Below are positions 33,781 through 45,054 of a DNA stretch of 64,000 nucleotides, in pieces (the stretch's first letter is position 1; the number at the start of each line of letters is the position of its first letter). Below the pieces are notes generated by a model. The model was not told the DNA's origin, ran no database searches, and saw only the letters and a list, made by a program, of their open reading frames with translations. Where the stretch lies: contig CM056877.1 of NCBI GenBank assembly GCA_029876055.1, positions 5,119,863 to 5,183,862 on the forward strand. Direction: 5' to 3'. The position numbers and the translations under genes were made by a program. The DNA comes from Madurella fahalii. Its lineage: Eukaryota > Ascomycota > Sordariomycetes > Sordariales.

Positions 33781-34412
33781 GGGTGCTTATGTCATTGCTG
33801 AAAGGCTGCGACGACCCTTACTTCTCGCTCGACAGGAGCAAGGCACGCATCAAACTAAAAAAGGATTACATCCCAGGCTTCGGTGATACAGCCGACTTGA
33901 TCGTCGTCGGCGGACGCCGCGACGCAAGAGATGAGCAGGAGATCGGGGCTGGGAAGCTATGGTGGACGTCGTTTTATATCGGATGCGTGGAAAATAAGGG
34001 AGAAGCCGTCCTTACCGAGTCCAAGCCGAGGCTTCGCATTATCGATACCATCGACAGGCACTGTATCTCAAAAGCCGATATCGTCCATCTTAACCGGCAT
34101 GGATACTTCAGACGACCTCCGTTTGCTGAGTCGACGCCGGAATTTGACATCATGTTCGAGCGGGGACAGAGGCCATAGCCAAGTGAGCTATTCAACTATC
34201 CGTTTACAGTCGAAGTGACCGGTGCTGGCTTTGACAAACATGGGAATGCTCGTTACTTCACTCTACGATTCCAGCGGGTGTTGAAGGTTCATGACGATCG
34301 CTCGTTCAGGGATACAGTCGGCTTTGCAGAGTTGCAGGAGATGGCGAAGCGGTGCCTAGAGATACCCGACGAGCCAGAGGAGGAAGAGGAAAGTTGGCTT
34401 AGGAAACTGTGA
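33781..34412 (+). pseudogene. C-terminal part of a fungal ATP-dependent DNA ligase-type protein
   Basis: Reads from S-L-L-K-G-C-D-D-P-Y-F-S-L through I-K-L-K-K-D-Y-I-P-G-F-G-D-T-A-D-L and V-V-G-G-R-R-D-A-R-D-E-Q, which corresponds to the motif IV-V end of the nucleotidyltransferase domain and the start of the OB-fold of eukaryotic-type ATP-dependent ligases (the invariant motif V lysine pair is in I-K-L-K-K-D). K-L-W-W-T-S-F-Y-I-G-C follows. The upstream catalytic lysine motif (K-x-D-G) is not found. A TAG at 34176-34178 (…G-Q-R-P / P-S-E-L-F) replaces a probable Gln; the protein then continues R-V-L-K-V-H-D-D-R-S-F-R-D-T to the stop at 34412. Without motif I it cannot be a working ligase as written. 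Confidence 0.6.
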
Positions 34413-34851
34413 AGTAAGGGAAATCTGGTTTGAAGGACATGAGGACCTTGTTGAGGATGGGGACGACAAGCCGGTGGCCAAAGAGGGGGGGAATGAGGTC
34501 AGGGCGGAGCGCCCGAAGCTGGTCGAGGTGGAATCTGCTTAGGGGCAAGTTTGCCTTCCTCTGAGTGTGGCAAGTGACGAAGGGTGGAGGAAGGGGGTGT
34601 GGTGGAGGCTTTGAGATGTCTGAACAAGCCGGCAGGCAGGAAGTGATAGGAATTCGTGTAGGATTTATTTGTCGGGGGTAGAACTTGCGGGAAGGGTTTC
34701 CTTGGTTTCCTTTGTTGTGACGTGAATGATGGGGGCAGCGCTACTGACGAGCGCGTGGCTTCCCGTATAAAACCATTTCCGCTCGCCAACTCTTTTTCTC
34801 TCGCACTCTCTCTTTCCATCACAACACAGCGTTTGCAAGCTGTCTACTAAT
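34413..34851. other. Intergenic; 5' flank of the next gene
   Basis: No protein-like frame on the plus strand; the minus-strand frame 34499-34822 lacks support. CT-rich runs near 34790-34820 suggest a core promoter. Confidence 0.45.
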
Positions 34852-35560
34852 TTGGTCCATCTCCATTCTGTCAGGATTCCGCGCGCAACCTACAACCTGT
34901 CGTACCGGCCAGGCTCGTATCATTGCCGTGCCGCCAACTGTGCAGTCGCGATGGGTGCCCTGCTCATTGGCGTACGTAAACCCGCCCATCTCTCGTGCGG
35001 TACTAACACTCTGCACCAGATGGACCACGACAGGTTCGAGCGCATCCAGGCCAAGCGAAACAGCAGCTCGACGACGATAATGGCCCCGCAGCCTGCGACA
35101 CAGAGACCGTGGCGCTTCAGATCGCATGGCTGAACCGGCGATATCGCGACGAGAGGGTGTATTTCGCACTCCTCGACGCGCCAGGCATGGACATCGCGGC
35201 TTTCCCCCCCACGACGTCGACGAGGGTTTTCTCTTTTACCAGCACTAGGGCGGCATATGGTCGGTGGCCCACATCACCCGCCAGCCTAAAGACAAGGTTC
35301 TTATGTTCGATGGGATTAGCAGTCTGGCCCCTCCTGCCCACGGTGACGAGGTGTGGTGCCTTCGAGACGACGAGGAGAGGAACGAGCGGATCCGCCGTCT
35401 GACCGCCGCAGTCGAGACGCGCCTGCATATGGGATATCTTAAGCCCTACCGCGCTCGCAGCGAGCCCAGGGAAATCTTTTATCTAACATTACAAATAACA
35501 CACACCCTCAGGAATAGGTTCCTGTATCAACCGGCCTCTGTCCGTAAATCTGTGTACTAG
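34852..35560 (+). pseudogene. Conserved fungal hypothetical protein, two frameshifts and a TAG
   Basis: Two visible exons: up to 34971 (…V-A-M-G-A-L-L-I-G) and from 35020 (M-D-H-D-R-F-E-R-I-Q-A-K), intron 48 nt (GTACGT...CTAAC...CCAG), phase 0. The first exon's start is uncertain. The body is split over three frames that rejoin by adding one A in the AAA at 35058-35060 and one C in the C7 run at 35204-35210: Q-L-D-D-D-N-G-P, then Q-I-A-W-L-N-R-R-Y-R-D-E-R-V-Y-F-A-L-L-D, then H-D-V-D-E-G-F-L-F-Y-Q-H, then G-G-I-W-S-V-A-H-I-T-R-Q-P-K-D-K-V-L. A TAG stands between H and G-G-I-W (35250-35252). Strong coherence across the shifts shows a real gene; I do not recognise the family. Its stop (35558-35560) overlaps the stop of the convergent secreted-protein gene. 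Confidence 0.55.
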
Positions 35561-35955
35561 CAAATAATTAGCTTTGACTTGACCTGGGATACGTTTACAA
35601 AAGAACAGTTAAAAATACATACAACCCAGCACGAACGAGGGTACCAGACAGTACCACAGTGATAATTGTCACCAGACTTGCTACCTGGTTTAACTTTGGC
35701 TCTGCAGTTAGGTTGGCCATAGCAATCGTAAGGGCCGACATTTTTATTATGCCCACTACTACACTATTATAGAAGTTAGTTACTAGGCAACATAGCAAGG
35801 AAAATAGATATATATACAGAGAAGCCAGGAGCACACCACTCCCGCTTTCTTCCTTGGACAGTCGCAGCCGTATCAACAGCCTGACCAGTGTTTGTGCCAG
35901 GGGCTGCTACAGCAGAAGTTACTGCAAAAGTGCCAAGTAAGACCGAGAGGATCAT
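35557..35955 (-). CDS. Small cysteine-rich secreted protein with Kex2 site (spliced)
   Basis: Two exons on the minus strand: 35955-35818 and 35763-35557, intron 54 nt (GTATAT...ACTAAC...ATAG), phase 0, product 114 residues. Residues 1-18 are a typical signal peptide (M-I-L-S-V-L-L-G-T-F-A-V-T-S-A-V-A-A), followed by a short propeptide and R-K-R at 36-38, a Kex2 site. The mature part has cysteines at 41, 47, 60, 66, 82, 91, 95, 99 and 114 with aromatic, Gly- and Asn-rich loops (e.g. Y-D-C-Y-G-Q-P-N-C; D-N-Y-H-C-G-T-V-W-Y-P). No intact single frame covers it, which is why ORF calling misses it. A TATAAG box (36049-36044) and a CAACTTCAACACTCAAGTC leader, a common fungal 5' UTR style, lie just upstream. 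Effector- or antimicrobial-like; I know no family for it. An alternative last exon is possible because GTTGTATG near 35625 could be a donor. Confidence 0.6.
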
Positions 35956-36043
35956 GATGAGTGACTTGCGAAAGCAATAGACTTGAGTGTTGAAGTTGAC
36001 ATTATCAAGGAACCTCGTGCTCTATAGATGTGCATCAAGCACT

Positions 36044-36049
36044 CTTATA
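36044..36049 (-). promoter_or_regulatory. TATA-like box of the secreted-protein gene
   Basis: TATAAG on the minus strand, about 90 nt before the ATG at 35955, followed by a pyrimidine/adenine-rich leader. Confidence 0.4.
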
Positions 36050-36198
36050 CTTTATCAAGGGCCAAAGTATTGCGGACACTAGTCAGGATTGATAGCCTAC
36101 CCCAAGCCACTCTCTCAGTATAACGGCAACTAGCGGCCGCTAATCCCTTGGACGGGCCGAATACGTAGGTATGCATTTGCTATTTAAATTCCGGGGAA

Positions 36199-36415
36199 GG
36201 AATGTTTGATTCAAGAACCATAACCCAGTCTCGGTCTGGCATAGGACTCCCTTTGGATGCGTCCGATGGAGGAATTTTCAATTCAAGAATCACGGCCCGG
36301 ACTTAGTATGGCGTCGGGTTCTTTCCGGACACATTCAAGGGAGGAGTTTTTGATTCAAGAATCATGGCCGGACTTGGTCTGGCACGCAGAGCGTTCTGGA
36401 TACGTGCCTCCAACT
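36199..36415. repeat. ~71-bp tandem repeat x3
   Basis: Units share TTTGATTCAAGAAYCAT and GGTCTGGCAT-like ends, starting near 36205, 36276 and 36347; copies are diverged. No protein supported. Confidence 0.75.
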
Positions 36416-36499
36416 CTGTCGTGTTGTCCCAGCTGTAGGCAAGAAAGCATGCGACGCACCAATTGGCTCTGTGCCGCAGCCTGTACGCATGCCAAACAC

Positions 36500-36715
36500 A
36501 AGTTCCCAGTAACCACCAAGTATTTCACGTTAGTTACCAGTAACCGCCTAAATCTTTACGTCAGTTCCTAGTAACCCCAAGCGCCGATGGTGCTTTACGC
36601 TGGTTCCCAGTAACCGCCAAATCCTTTGCCTCGGTTCCCAGTAACCTCAAGCGCACAGTCGCTGGTTCCCAGTAACCGCCAAATCCTTGCCTTATACGTC
36701 AGTTCCCAGTCACCC
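36500..36715. repeat. Array of GGTTCCCAGTAACC-type motifs x7
   Basis: The motif KTTCCCAGTAACC occurs near 36502, 36536, 36565, 36606, 36636, 36667 and 36702, spaced about 30-41 bp, often followed by GCCAAATCC. The core GGTT...AACC is a short inverted repeat. Confidence 0.75.
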
Positions 36716-38162
36716 GCAGTGACTTACCCCTGGCTCCTAGCTACGCGCGCGCTCTTGTTTCAGGGGTTTCCGAAGGAACGGAGGTATGGCGCCCGCGATC
36801 CTAGCCGGAGAATTGGCGTGTCTTGCCACATTCTGGGCGCCGCGGAGGTCATCGTCGGCCCTGGGAGGTTCGCACGAGTCATTGGCGCCGCAGACAGGGT
36901 GATGGCGCCATCGAGCCGGGCCTTTGGCAAGGGGGCATATCCCACTAACAAAATTACCCCCCGGCAGAGTACGGCCGCAGTCTCTGGAAACGCGGCCCAG
37001 TGGAGCCCGAGCTTGTCCTCACAAGGGCGACGTTATCGAGTTTCGGAGAACGGGGTACCGAACACCAGGCGTCAGGCTAGACGAGTTCGCGACAAGATGC
37101 GGGGGTCGGGCTGTGGCGCGTCGCATCGTAAGCGCCGCCGCCCTTCGCGGGCCAGAGAGGGCAGAGGCGACTGCGCACGCTTCGCTAGCTTGGCTTGCCA
37201 ACCCTAACGAACAGCACCACGGTCTGATACCTGGCTCCGTCACCCTCCTGTTCTGCTGTTTGGCAAAGTGTCTGACACCGTGCGAGATCGACTCGTCGAC
37301 GGTGCCGTCCAGCTGTATGTCTGGGGTATTAGTGTCGCTCTTCGGCAATGGTTGCATCACTGCAGCGTCGAGAGCGGCAAATGAGTGGCAGGCTAGCGGC
37401 GGGGCGTTCCGTGTGTGGGGGGGGGGCGGTAGCATCGCCGACTTTGGTTGGAGCCAACTCCGATTGGGTCTTCCCGCTTGCTGTTAGCAGAATACATCGG
37501 CCGCCACGGGGTGGACTTGCGTTAACGACGGTTGCAAAAGGCTATCAACCTCAAACTCGGGGGCGATTTGAATTTCAGCACGATACGGATCCCAAAAAAA
37601 GGTGTCTCTCTGTAAACGCGGCGTCCAGTGCTGCGGCGGTCTGGACTCCGTTGCTGTAGCCGGAGGGTCCTAAGATTATCGGGATTTGGATGATGCTCCG
37701 TGCAGAACAGGACGTGAAGTGCGGAGACGGTTGTTAAGAGTTGGCCGGTATTTCAGTAGGACAGAAACCGGGTGTGACGAGGTCGCAATTATCCTATTAG
37801 GACGCTGGAAACAATCTAGAAACACATCCGCGGGGGGTGGACAATACTTCTAATAATGAAGACGAGGCTCAAGCCGTCGTGAACACTGGATCTGTCCTAG
37901 GATTGCCACTGAAATGGTGGCGGGGGCCAACCGAAATTGCGCTTAGCACATCACCCGCACGACACCGGCAGGGACAAGGAACCTCCCCTTTGGGAAACGC
38001 GGGTGATATTTATGTCTGCGGCTAGACAGCTCGACCCTTGCCTCGCGGCCCGGGCAAACAGGGTCAACCTGCAACAAAGATACGCGCGCAGCAAGTAGTC
38101 GGCCTAACCGATCTTGAAGACAGGAGATAACGATATTATTTTACACGCAAATAGAGATACAC
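36716..38162. other. No gene supported
   Basis: GC-rich section (36760-37450) with overlapping long frames on both strands (plus 36924-37487, minus 37019-37435) that lack family features and are probably chance frames; remainder stop-rich. Confidence 0.45.
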
Positions 38163-40070
38163 TCAATACCCCAAAAACGGGTCGAAGTCCGAAACATGGA
38201 CCAAAAGCTTTCGAACATCTCCGGCCTCATTCTCGAGGCCTCCAAATGTGCTACTGACGAATCGAAGAGCATTCCACGCGATAATATCGATTACGTCGGC
38301 AGTGGCGCCACGCGCCAACTCCCGCAGAGACAACAGAGAGGTTGTATGGATGATCAGCGCGCTTGGCCCCTCTGACATCGCCTCCAAGAACGAGGTCGTG
38401 CGGCGCAAAAGCGTCTTCCAATCTGTTTTGAGAGACAGCCGCAACCATTAGTTAGTACAACACCGCTCTATAAGCAGCAGATTTCTCACTTGTCTGCTAT
38501 AGGTCAGTATCATACGAAAACCCGGAGCGGAAGTCTTACGTGTAAGCGGTGCCAACAACATTGGGCATTATCATTAGCTTTCTGGGAACATTATGAAACG
38601 CTCTCAGACTCTCAATTAGAGCAAGAACGCCTCGTCTCACGTTCTCCAAATCCCGGCAGTCCAAGCCGCCAAGACTGGGAGGGTTGATGCAGAAACGACA
38701 AATAAGCGGCATGTAGATTGCGGCCTTCGCGTTCCACCGTGCAGCTTGAACACATGCTTTTGCCACATCTGGCGAGGGCGCGTCAAAGTTAAATAAATTA
38801 CTCGGAGGCGGCACAAAGAACTTCTCGACTCCCTCTGTCGTTTCTCTGTCGGGAACATAATCTCTTTGGGTTCGGCGCGCGTGCCCGCTTAGAGTTTAGA
38901 TAGGCCGACGCAGCGTTTTTGGCTCTGTGAACCCACACAGAACCTAAAAAGGTCACAGCAGCGCTATCCTCGAGGCCCTCGATTGCTAAGGGATATGGTA
39001 TGTCAAGCAGGATCTCTGTGAAAATTCCGCGACCTGGCCGCGCGAGGCGAATCTCACTGCACGCGTTAGCAAGAGAGTTTGTGATGAGAGACGCGTCCCA
39101 TACCTCTCCATTCCTACACAGATCCAAAAAGAAACTCGAAGCGAATTCTCCTCCGAAGTAATCGTCCTGGACAACGATTCGCGCGGAGGGTCTCGTTTCA
39201 ACAGCTCTGCGGCCTTGGCGACATACCACTCGCTTCCATACATGACAAATTCGCTGATAACGTCAGCGGGGTCTCTATGAGGCGGTGGCAATAGTAGCGA
39301 GGTCCCGGCCTGTGGATTTGGTACAGCCTTCGGATCGGGAATCTCCCAACGATGTCTTCCCGGAAGCCAAGACTGTCGAGGAAGATATCATCTCCACGCT
39401 TGGGATTGGGGCCTCGAAAACGGGCCTGGGGCAGCGTCCAACTGCCGCCAGGTCGAGGGGCAACACATGCTTCGTTGACAGCGGCTAGAGCCGATGGCCC
39501 TTGAGGCACTGCTTAGCGCGGTGTAGCCGCCTACCAGCGGCGTGCCCTCCCAAGTGCCGATTTGGGCTTGGGGGCCTAGGGTGTAAAGAGATACTTCTCT
39601 CAGCGTGGCAAATCCCGCGGGTGGAAATCCACCCAGGCAAACGTAATCGCCCTTCTCAAGATCGTGGGCGGCGAAAGGTTACCGGATCCCGGTGGCTCTG
39701 GCGGCGACGGGGCGGCGAAAGGTTACCGGATCCCGGTGGCTCTGGCGGCGACGGCGCGGCGGGCTAGCCTTACACAAATCCTTTCCTCCACCGGCGAATA
39801 TGATGTCTTGCCTGTGACAAGATAACTCCGCCATTCAGCCTGGGGGTTGGCTTGCTTCAGTCACTACCGACATGACAGATGTCAGAGGCAGGGGAGTTGA
39901 AATACGCCAGGGTTGGGCGGGCTCAAAGAGTGTGATGCAGTCGTGTAATACCCATCCAGTTGGGTCGGTCACCATATTCTCCAATGAAGTGCAAGGATTA
40001 TGCACCATGAAATATAGAGATTGAAGTGCCAGGCCGGCGAGGCTGCCGGCAGCGTTGGGATCCATGCTCA
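38163..40070 (-). pseudogene. Conserved fungal hypothetical gene broken by several frameshifts
   Basis: Minus-strand coding sequence scattered over all three frames. From 5' to 3': a possible first exon at ~40070-39850 (S-L-Y-F-M-V-H-N-P-C-T-S-L-E-N, V-T-D-P-T-G-W-V-L-H-D-C-I-T-L-F); A-D-V-I-S-E-F-V-M-Y-G-S-E-W-Y-V-A-K-A-A-E (near 39265-39200); after a one-base shift at ~39181, V-V-Q-D-D-Y-F-G-G-E-F-A-S and I-T-N-S-L-A-N-A-C; after a shift near 38892, V-P-D-R-E-T-T-E-G-V-E-K-F-F and L-G-G-L-D-C-R-D-L-E-N-V-R-R-G-V-L-A-L-I; then an intron (GTAAGA at 38540, branch ACTAAC, acceptor before 38442) and the last exon F-L-E-A-M-S-E-G-P-S-A-L-I-I-H to V-S-D-F-D-P-F-L-G-Y, stop 38163. The intron phase is off by one base. 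A helical, soluble protein; family unknown. Confidence 0.45.
39667..39753. repeat. 44-bp perfect tandem duplication
   Basis: GGCGGCGAAAGGTTACCGGA... starts at 39667 and again at 39711. It lies within the broken gene above. Confidence 0.85.
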
Positions 40071-40093
40071 CCATGCTCACCATGCTCACCAGT
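40066..40093. repeat. 9-bp tandem repeat x3
   Basis: CCATGCTCA repeated three times; on the minus strand it encodes V-S-M repeats at the start of the possible first exon of the broken gene. Confidence 0.8.
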
Positions 40094-40099
40094 CGCACT

Positions 40100-42590
40100 T
40101 GGGAAGAATAACGCCACGCGGCTAAGTTAGACGCTCGTCTCCGCGCTCGCCACGCGCGGTGATTGTTCGGCGCGCGCTAACGGTAGGTGCTGGGCAGAAG
40201 GCTGTGATTGGGGGTTTCGTTCGAAGGGCGAGGGCGCCTCCGCTTATAAGGCTGTGTGTGGAGGGTCGATTCTGGCGCCCCTTTCAGTGTGTTGGTTCGG
40301 TGGATGCTGAAAAGCATGATTGTTGCAATCGATGGAAAAGACAAGAAAAAAGAAAAAAAAGTTTCCATTTCCACGTGCAGCGTCCGTGTACAACTTCGAG
40401 GCACAGCAGCGGTTAAAACACCCTCCTTGACGAGTGGTACCCCGGTAGCGGCATTGCAGGCTGCCACAGCAGACCCCATCACAAGAAACACTGGCCACCC
40501 GCAAACGGGCACCTCGAGCGTGCGATCTCGAGGAAAGTTTCAGAAAAGGGCTGCGTACCCGGCGCTGGTACATAGCAGCAAACTTTCCCTCACGACGCTC
40601 CTCGTTGCCTCATTGCCTCACTGCCCGTCCCTTGTCTCACCGAAGCTTGGCGGCAATGTACACAGTATTGTCAGCGTCTCTTACACATGCTCTGCAGGGT
40701 CGGAGTGGCTGGAAGTGACGCGAAAGACGATGGATAAGGCGGGGTTAACAGGATAGATTAAGGAGGCCGGACGCTACAATCGGGCCGTCCACTCAAAAGA
40801 TACGAAACTATACCGCAGCTTTGTCCTTCCTTCCTTCCTAGGACATATATATATCCGGACTATTCGGAGCGAGTGTCGACGGCCGCACTCTGCCAGCCCT
40901 CTTTTTCTTTTATACGCAATCGAACCGTCGGTTGGGCCGCCGTGCCTTTTAGGCCGTAATTTCCAGCCGCAGCCGTTTGCAGTTTTCCCGTCCATGAATA
41001 GTCGGTTGGTTGCAGCTGAGAGCTCGCCCGTTCGTCCCATACCCTAGCATCACACTAGTAGGCCAACTACAGCCAGTTGCATAGCTTGCATACATGAATT
41101 TCAGCTTAAGCATGCTCTCAGAAGAGGATCATTTTACAGGCGAGGAAAAAGCAGACGCGCAGCAGGGTTAGAAAAGTGTTTAGCAGGTCTCGGCGAGTCA
41201 AGTGTCTACACACGGAAGGATATAACCCGAAACGGGACAACCCAGTATAGTCCAGTACAGTAAGGTATAGTGAGGCGTGAACCAGGAAATCCCGACAAGA
41301 GGACGCGTTTGGTAGGAACCCCTAAGCTGCCCCGAGCATTACTTAATCCCATCTTTTCTCCTACTAGGGGAAAACGTAGGATGGTATAACGAAAGCCCGC
41401 CCGAGATACCGACCAAATCAAGAACACAGCATCCTCTCCCAGGCAGACAGCGCCGAGATAGATAGTTAGGTTGTTTCATCTCGTATCTCTGACCACTAAC
41501 CAGTAAGGCGCAGGCAAGATGAAAATTTGAAATTTCGATAGCATTGAGGCACGGACAGGGTACCTGGCCAGGGTAAGGAGAACAAGGGAAAAACGTCTCT
41601 TTAGGGCTGATTTTTAGAGCTTCACCGGGAAAATTGATCGCAATTGTGCAAACATGATTTTTATTATTATTTTTTTGATTTATTTGTCGGCTTTGTCTTT
41701 CCGTGATTTCCCGCCTTCCTCTACGGCTTACAAGGAATATAGTAGGAAAGACTCATATAATCGGATAATCGCAGGAACAAATTCCAATATATAGGAACTT
41801 CCAATATAGACACGAGATGACGATAAAATTTGGAAATGAATCCAGATATCTATCTAACTACTACCAATATTCTATCATCCTATACATTCGACGAACTCAA
41901 AAAGGGGTATATCCATCCTATGAAAATCCAAGGGAAACAGAAAGGAAATAGACGGCTCGCTGTAATTGTAGGAGCACGCCGCGCAGACATCTGTAAATGA
42001 AGGAGGCTCTCGGACGCCCAGCAACAACCCCGCTCGATCGAGAATAACCAGAGAACAGAAACATACAATTCCTCTTTCCGAGACCCAAGACAATCACCAT
42101 TAAATCAGATATGGTGTTAGCGAACTGCCTATCATTCCACCACCCTTCCCAAAATACCAAAGTGTCCTCCTCCACCTAGATCATCCAGAAAGACCAGCCC
42201 AGGATCCAAATCCAACTCTTGAGATGTGCTCCGGAAAAAGGAAAAAAAACATCAGTAACTTTTAAGTTCCTGTACACCGCTATATGGCTTGCAGCGTTCG
42301 CTGGCTGCTGAGTATTCGTGTGTCCCATCTTGCTTCATCAGCATCGCTTGTATAACGACGTACCGAGAAAAAATTTCCAGAGCGCGCGTCGGGTATCTTT
42401 GATAAAGACCGAAAAAACAAGACAGCCACCATACTGTTGTAGGACTGATCCCGACCCGTGTTTATCAGTCGAGGCGGAAAAGCCCCGGCAAACTGCTAAG
42501 AGGAGAAAAAGGCCCTCTGTATATAACCCGGATAACCAAACGACCCCGAAATGAGACCTAATCGTACAACCTGGTTCGTAGGTATCCAAA
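40100..42590. other. No gene supported
   Basis: Several open frames of 60-166 codons overlap on both strands without splice structure or recognisable domains. 41640-41900 is AT-rich. Confidence 0.45.
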
Positions 42591-43420
42591 GTTTGATGTG
42601 TTTGCAGTCAGTTCCAAGACTTGCTGTCGGCCAGTCCAGCGGGCACGTACAAGCGACGCTCATAAATAACTGATGGGCAAAGCTCTGGATCTGGCTGCCA
42701 GGGAAGGGCATGAACTTGTTGCTCTTCAAAAAGTCAAAAACGCTCTGACCGAAAAGGTCCGTAACAATGCAGATATGCCCTCGGTAGTCGAAGCAGTCTC
42801 GGACATAGATGCAGCGGTTCCGGTTGTCCTCGTCGTTAGCTCTGAGCGTCTCGAGGATACGAAGTTCGGCTCTGCCAGCTTTGTAATACTCTGCTAGCGA
42901 GCGACCGATCTTGATAGCGACGAGCTTGCCGGACGTCTTCTCCGTCGCCTGCACGACCTGGCTGAACGTGCCCTGTCCGACCAACTTGATATTTCCGTCT
43001 AGAGGACTGTTAGTCTCGAGCTTCCTGTTACTACTTTGAACTGTCAATACCTACATCGATCGGTGAGGTCGTTGCCGGGAACTACAATGTAGTGTCCGTA
43101 GGCATCGCAACTGACAGTCCCGCAATCCGACGGCTATATTCTCCATCAGTGGTTTGCCCCCGGGGGTGGGGGCCACGGGTACTTACATCAGATATTATGG
43201 TGATGGGTACGTGCTGGGCTCTCTTAGGAGGATGAGCAGGCGGTTGATACCTGACAAGAGTGTGGGCTAAGGTCGCGCCTTGCTGCGTTGGTAACCTGCC
43301 GCCACGTCGTCCTCTTTTCCGGAGACGCCTGAGTGTCGTAGACCGGTCCGCAGCGTGTGAGCGCGTGGATTTGTCGCGGTTCGCCGAAGGGCTATTCGTG
43401 GTATGCCCACCCCTGTTCAC
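42591..43420 (-). pseudogene. LAMMER (CLK/Kns1-type) protein kinase, N-lobe only
   Basis: Dual-specificity kinase that normally phosphorylates SR-type splicing factors. Exons with agreeing phases: up to 43187; 43133-43051; 43006 onward (introns 53 and 44 nt). Exon 2 carries the family signature G-H-Y-I-V-V-P-G-N-D-L-T-D-R. Exon 3 has the Gly loop G-Q-G-T-F-S-Q-V-V, the ATP lysine in V-A-I-K-I, the αC region E-L-R-I-L-E-T-L, and N-R-N-R-C-I-Y-V-R-D-C-F-D-Y-R-G-H-I-C and G-Q-S-V-F-D-F-L-K. The third loop glycine is Ser. Homology stops after Q-L-F-M-S-V-A near 42660; the catalytic H-T-D-L-K-P-E-N, DFG and the EHLAMMERILG C-lobe motif are absent from the following DNA on this strand. The N-terminus upstream of 43187 is Arg/Ser-rich and its start codon is not certain. 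A truncated, inactive copy. Confidence 0.75.
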
Positions 43421-45054
43421 CGATGTCTGTGGGGGATGGTGCAGAACAGCCCACCGGTCGGTGCCTAGCGGAATTGGACTGGGTATTGGCGGAGTCGGGT
43501 CTTGCCATGGGAGACGCCGACATTGTCCGGCCTGTTGTTCGGCGCCAAAAGTTGGCGTGATCGGGAGCGGGGAGGCTGAATGTGCGGGTAGGAAGACGCG
43601 GTGTCGGCGGGTGCCCTCGTGAATGTTAGCTTGGTACCAGGCGGATTCCTAACGCCTCGGCGGACAAACCTTAAGGCTAGGCTGTTACAGAAGCACAGTA
43701 CGCTGGCGTTGGATCCAGACCGATGAATAACGATCTTGGGCTGATAGAGGGCAGACCGAGCGAATGGGGCGAAGTCGCTCCGTCAAGCCGGAATTTTTAG
43801 TGAGTAAGGGCGAGTGCCTGTGATGAGCTTACTGTAAACCAGCGTCGAGCCAGATTTAGTTTTGCTGTATACGGTTGCCCCGACGGAGCACCCTACAGGA
43901 AGACAGGCAAGTACTCCGCAGATGCGACGGTCGGAGATCGCAGGCCGGGGGCCTGGTACTTGGTTACTTGAGAAGGGATGCCACATATGCGATCGACACA
44001 ATCCCTCTGCCAGAACGTCTGGGTCGCATCCAGGACCCCAAAGAGGGCTGGGCCCGGTGCCGAGATCCCTACAGCGATGCTTCCGGCAATCAGGAAAGTA
44101 ACCCGGGGCAGGAAGGCAGGCACCCCGACCCGCTCGAATTGCACCCCGGCAGAGCTATCCCATCAAATCCATGTTCGATAAGTAGTGTGCTTTCTTCGCC
44201 CCTGTCTCAGCGCCGTCGGACAGTACGCAGGGCAAGCAGCTGCAGGCTTGACGACAATTCGGTTTAGACCGGCTTGGCAAATCGTCGCTCCGGCAAGTCT
44301 CCGGGCCTAGGTGCACTGCGCTGGCGTCGAGGGAATCGCGGCCATCGGCAGGTCGCCTCCCAGATACTCGGTCTGCACATCTGCCGGCGGCCACATACAC
44401 ACCAGCCAATTGAAGCATTTACCGAACGCCCCAGACATGACAACTGGCCGAGTCACGTGGTGGCTGAGACTTCATTTATGGCCCGCCGAGAAGCACAAAT
44501 AAGGGCTTGGCGGGCGGGCCGAATTCCAATTTGCCTTTTGACGGATCCAGCGACCGCAGATCTGGCTACCAAGGGTGGGTGCCGCTTGACAGCGATGCCA
44601 GCCAATCGAGAGCTGGATCTTGGTAACTTGGGTCTATCGGGTGACGTAGCCGCTGAGCACTCATGCAAATGCAACACCTTGTCCCGCGGCTGACAATGGC
44701 CCCACTTCCCATCCGTTCATCAGCGGTGAAGGGTGGCATGGGCAAGTTTAAGGCGCGCTAGTGGGCCTGCGGGGTCCGCCGCGTCGCGTCTAGACCGATT
44801 CCCGACTCCAGGCCTGGCCAATCACCTTTATGCTAAGGGGAACCGCCCAACAACCCTGGGAACCCTGGACAAAGGCTGTCACCACCCCCACTTCAGCCCC
44901 CCCAATATGTTTCCGAGCCAGGTTGTGAACCGCTGCCCCAAGCCTGTTATTGACTTGATGAACCGAAAGGCAACTGTCTACCTTGTTCTCTGCTTCTCCA
45001 GTTGGTTTCCGCCTCACTGCGCTCCGATGCAGCACATCACGGTACAAGGTAGAG
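43421..45054. other. No gene supported
   Basis: Overlapping short frames on both strands; no domain, signal peptide or splice-consistent model found. Confidence 0.45.

Noticed and set aside
36924..37487. 187-codon plus-strand frame in GC-rich DNA
   Set aside because: A similar-length frame exists on the opposite strand; no domain, signal peptide or splice support, so probably a GC-driven chance frame.
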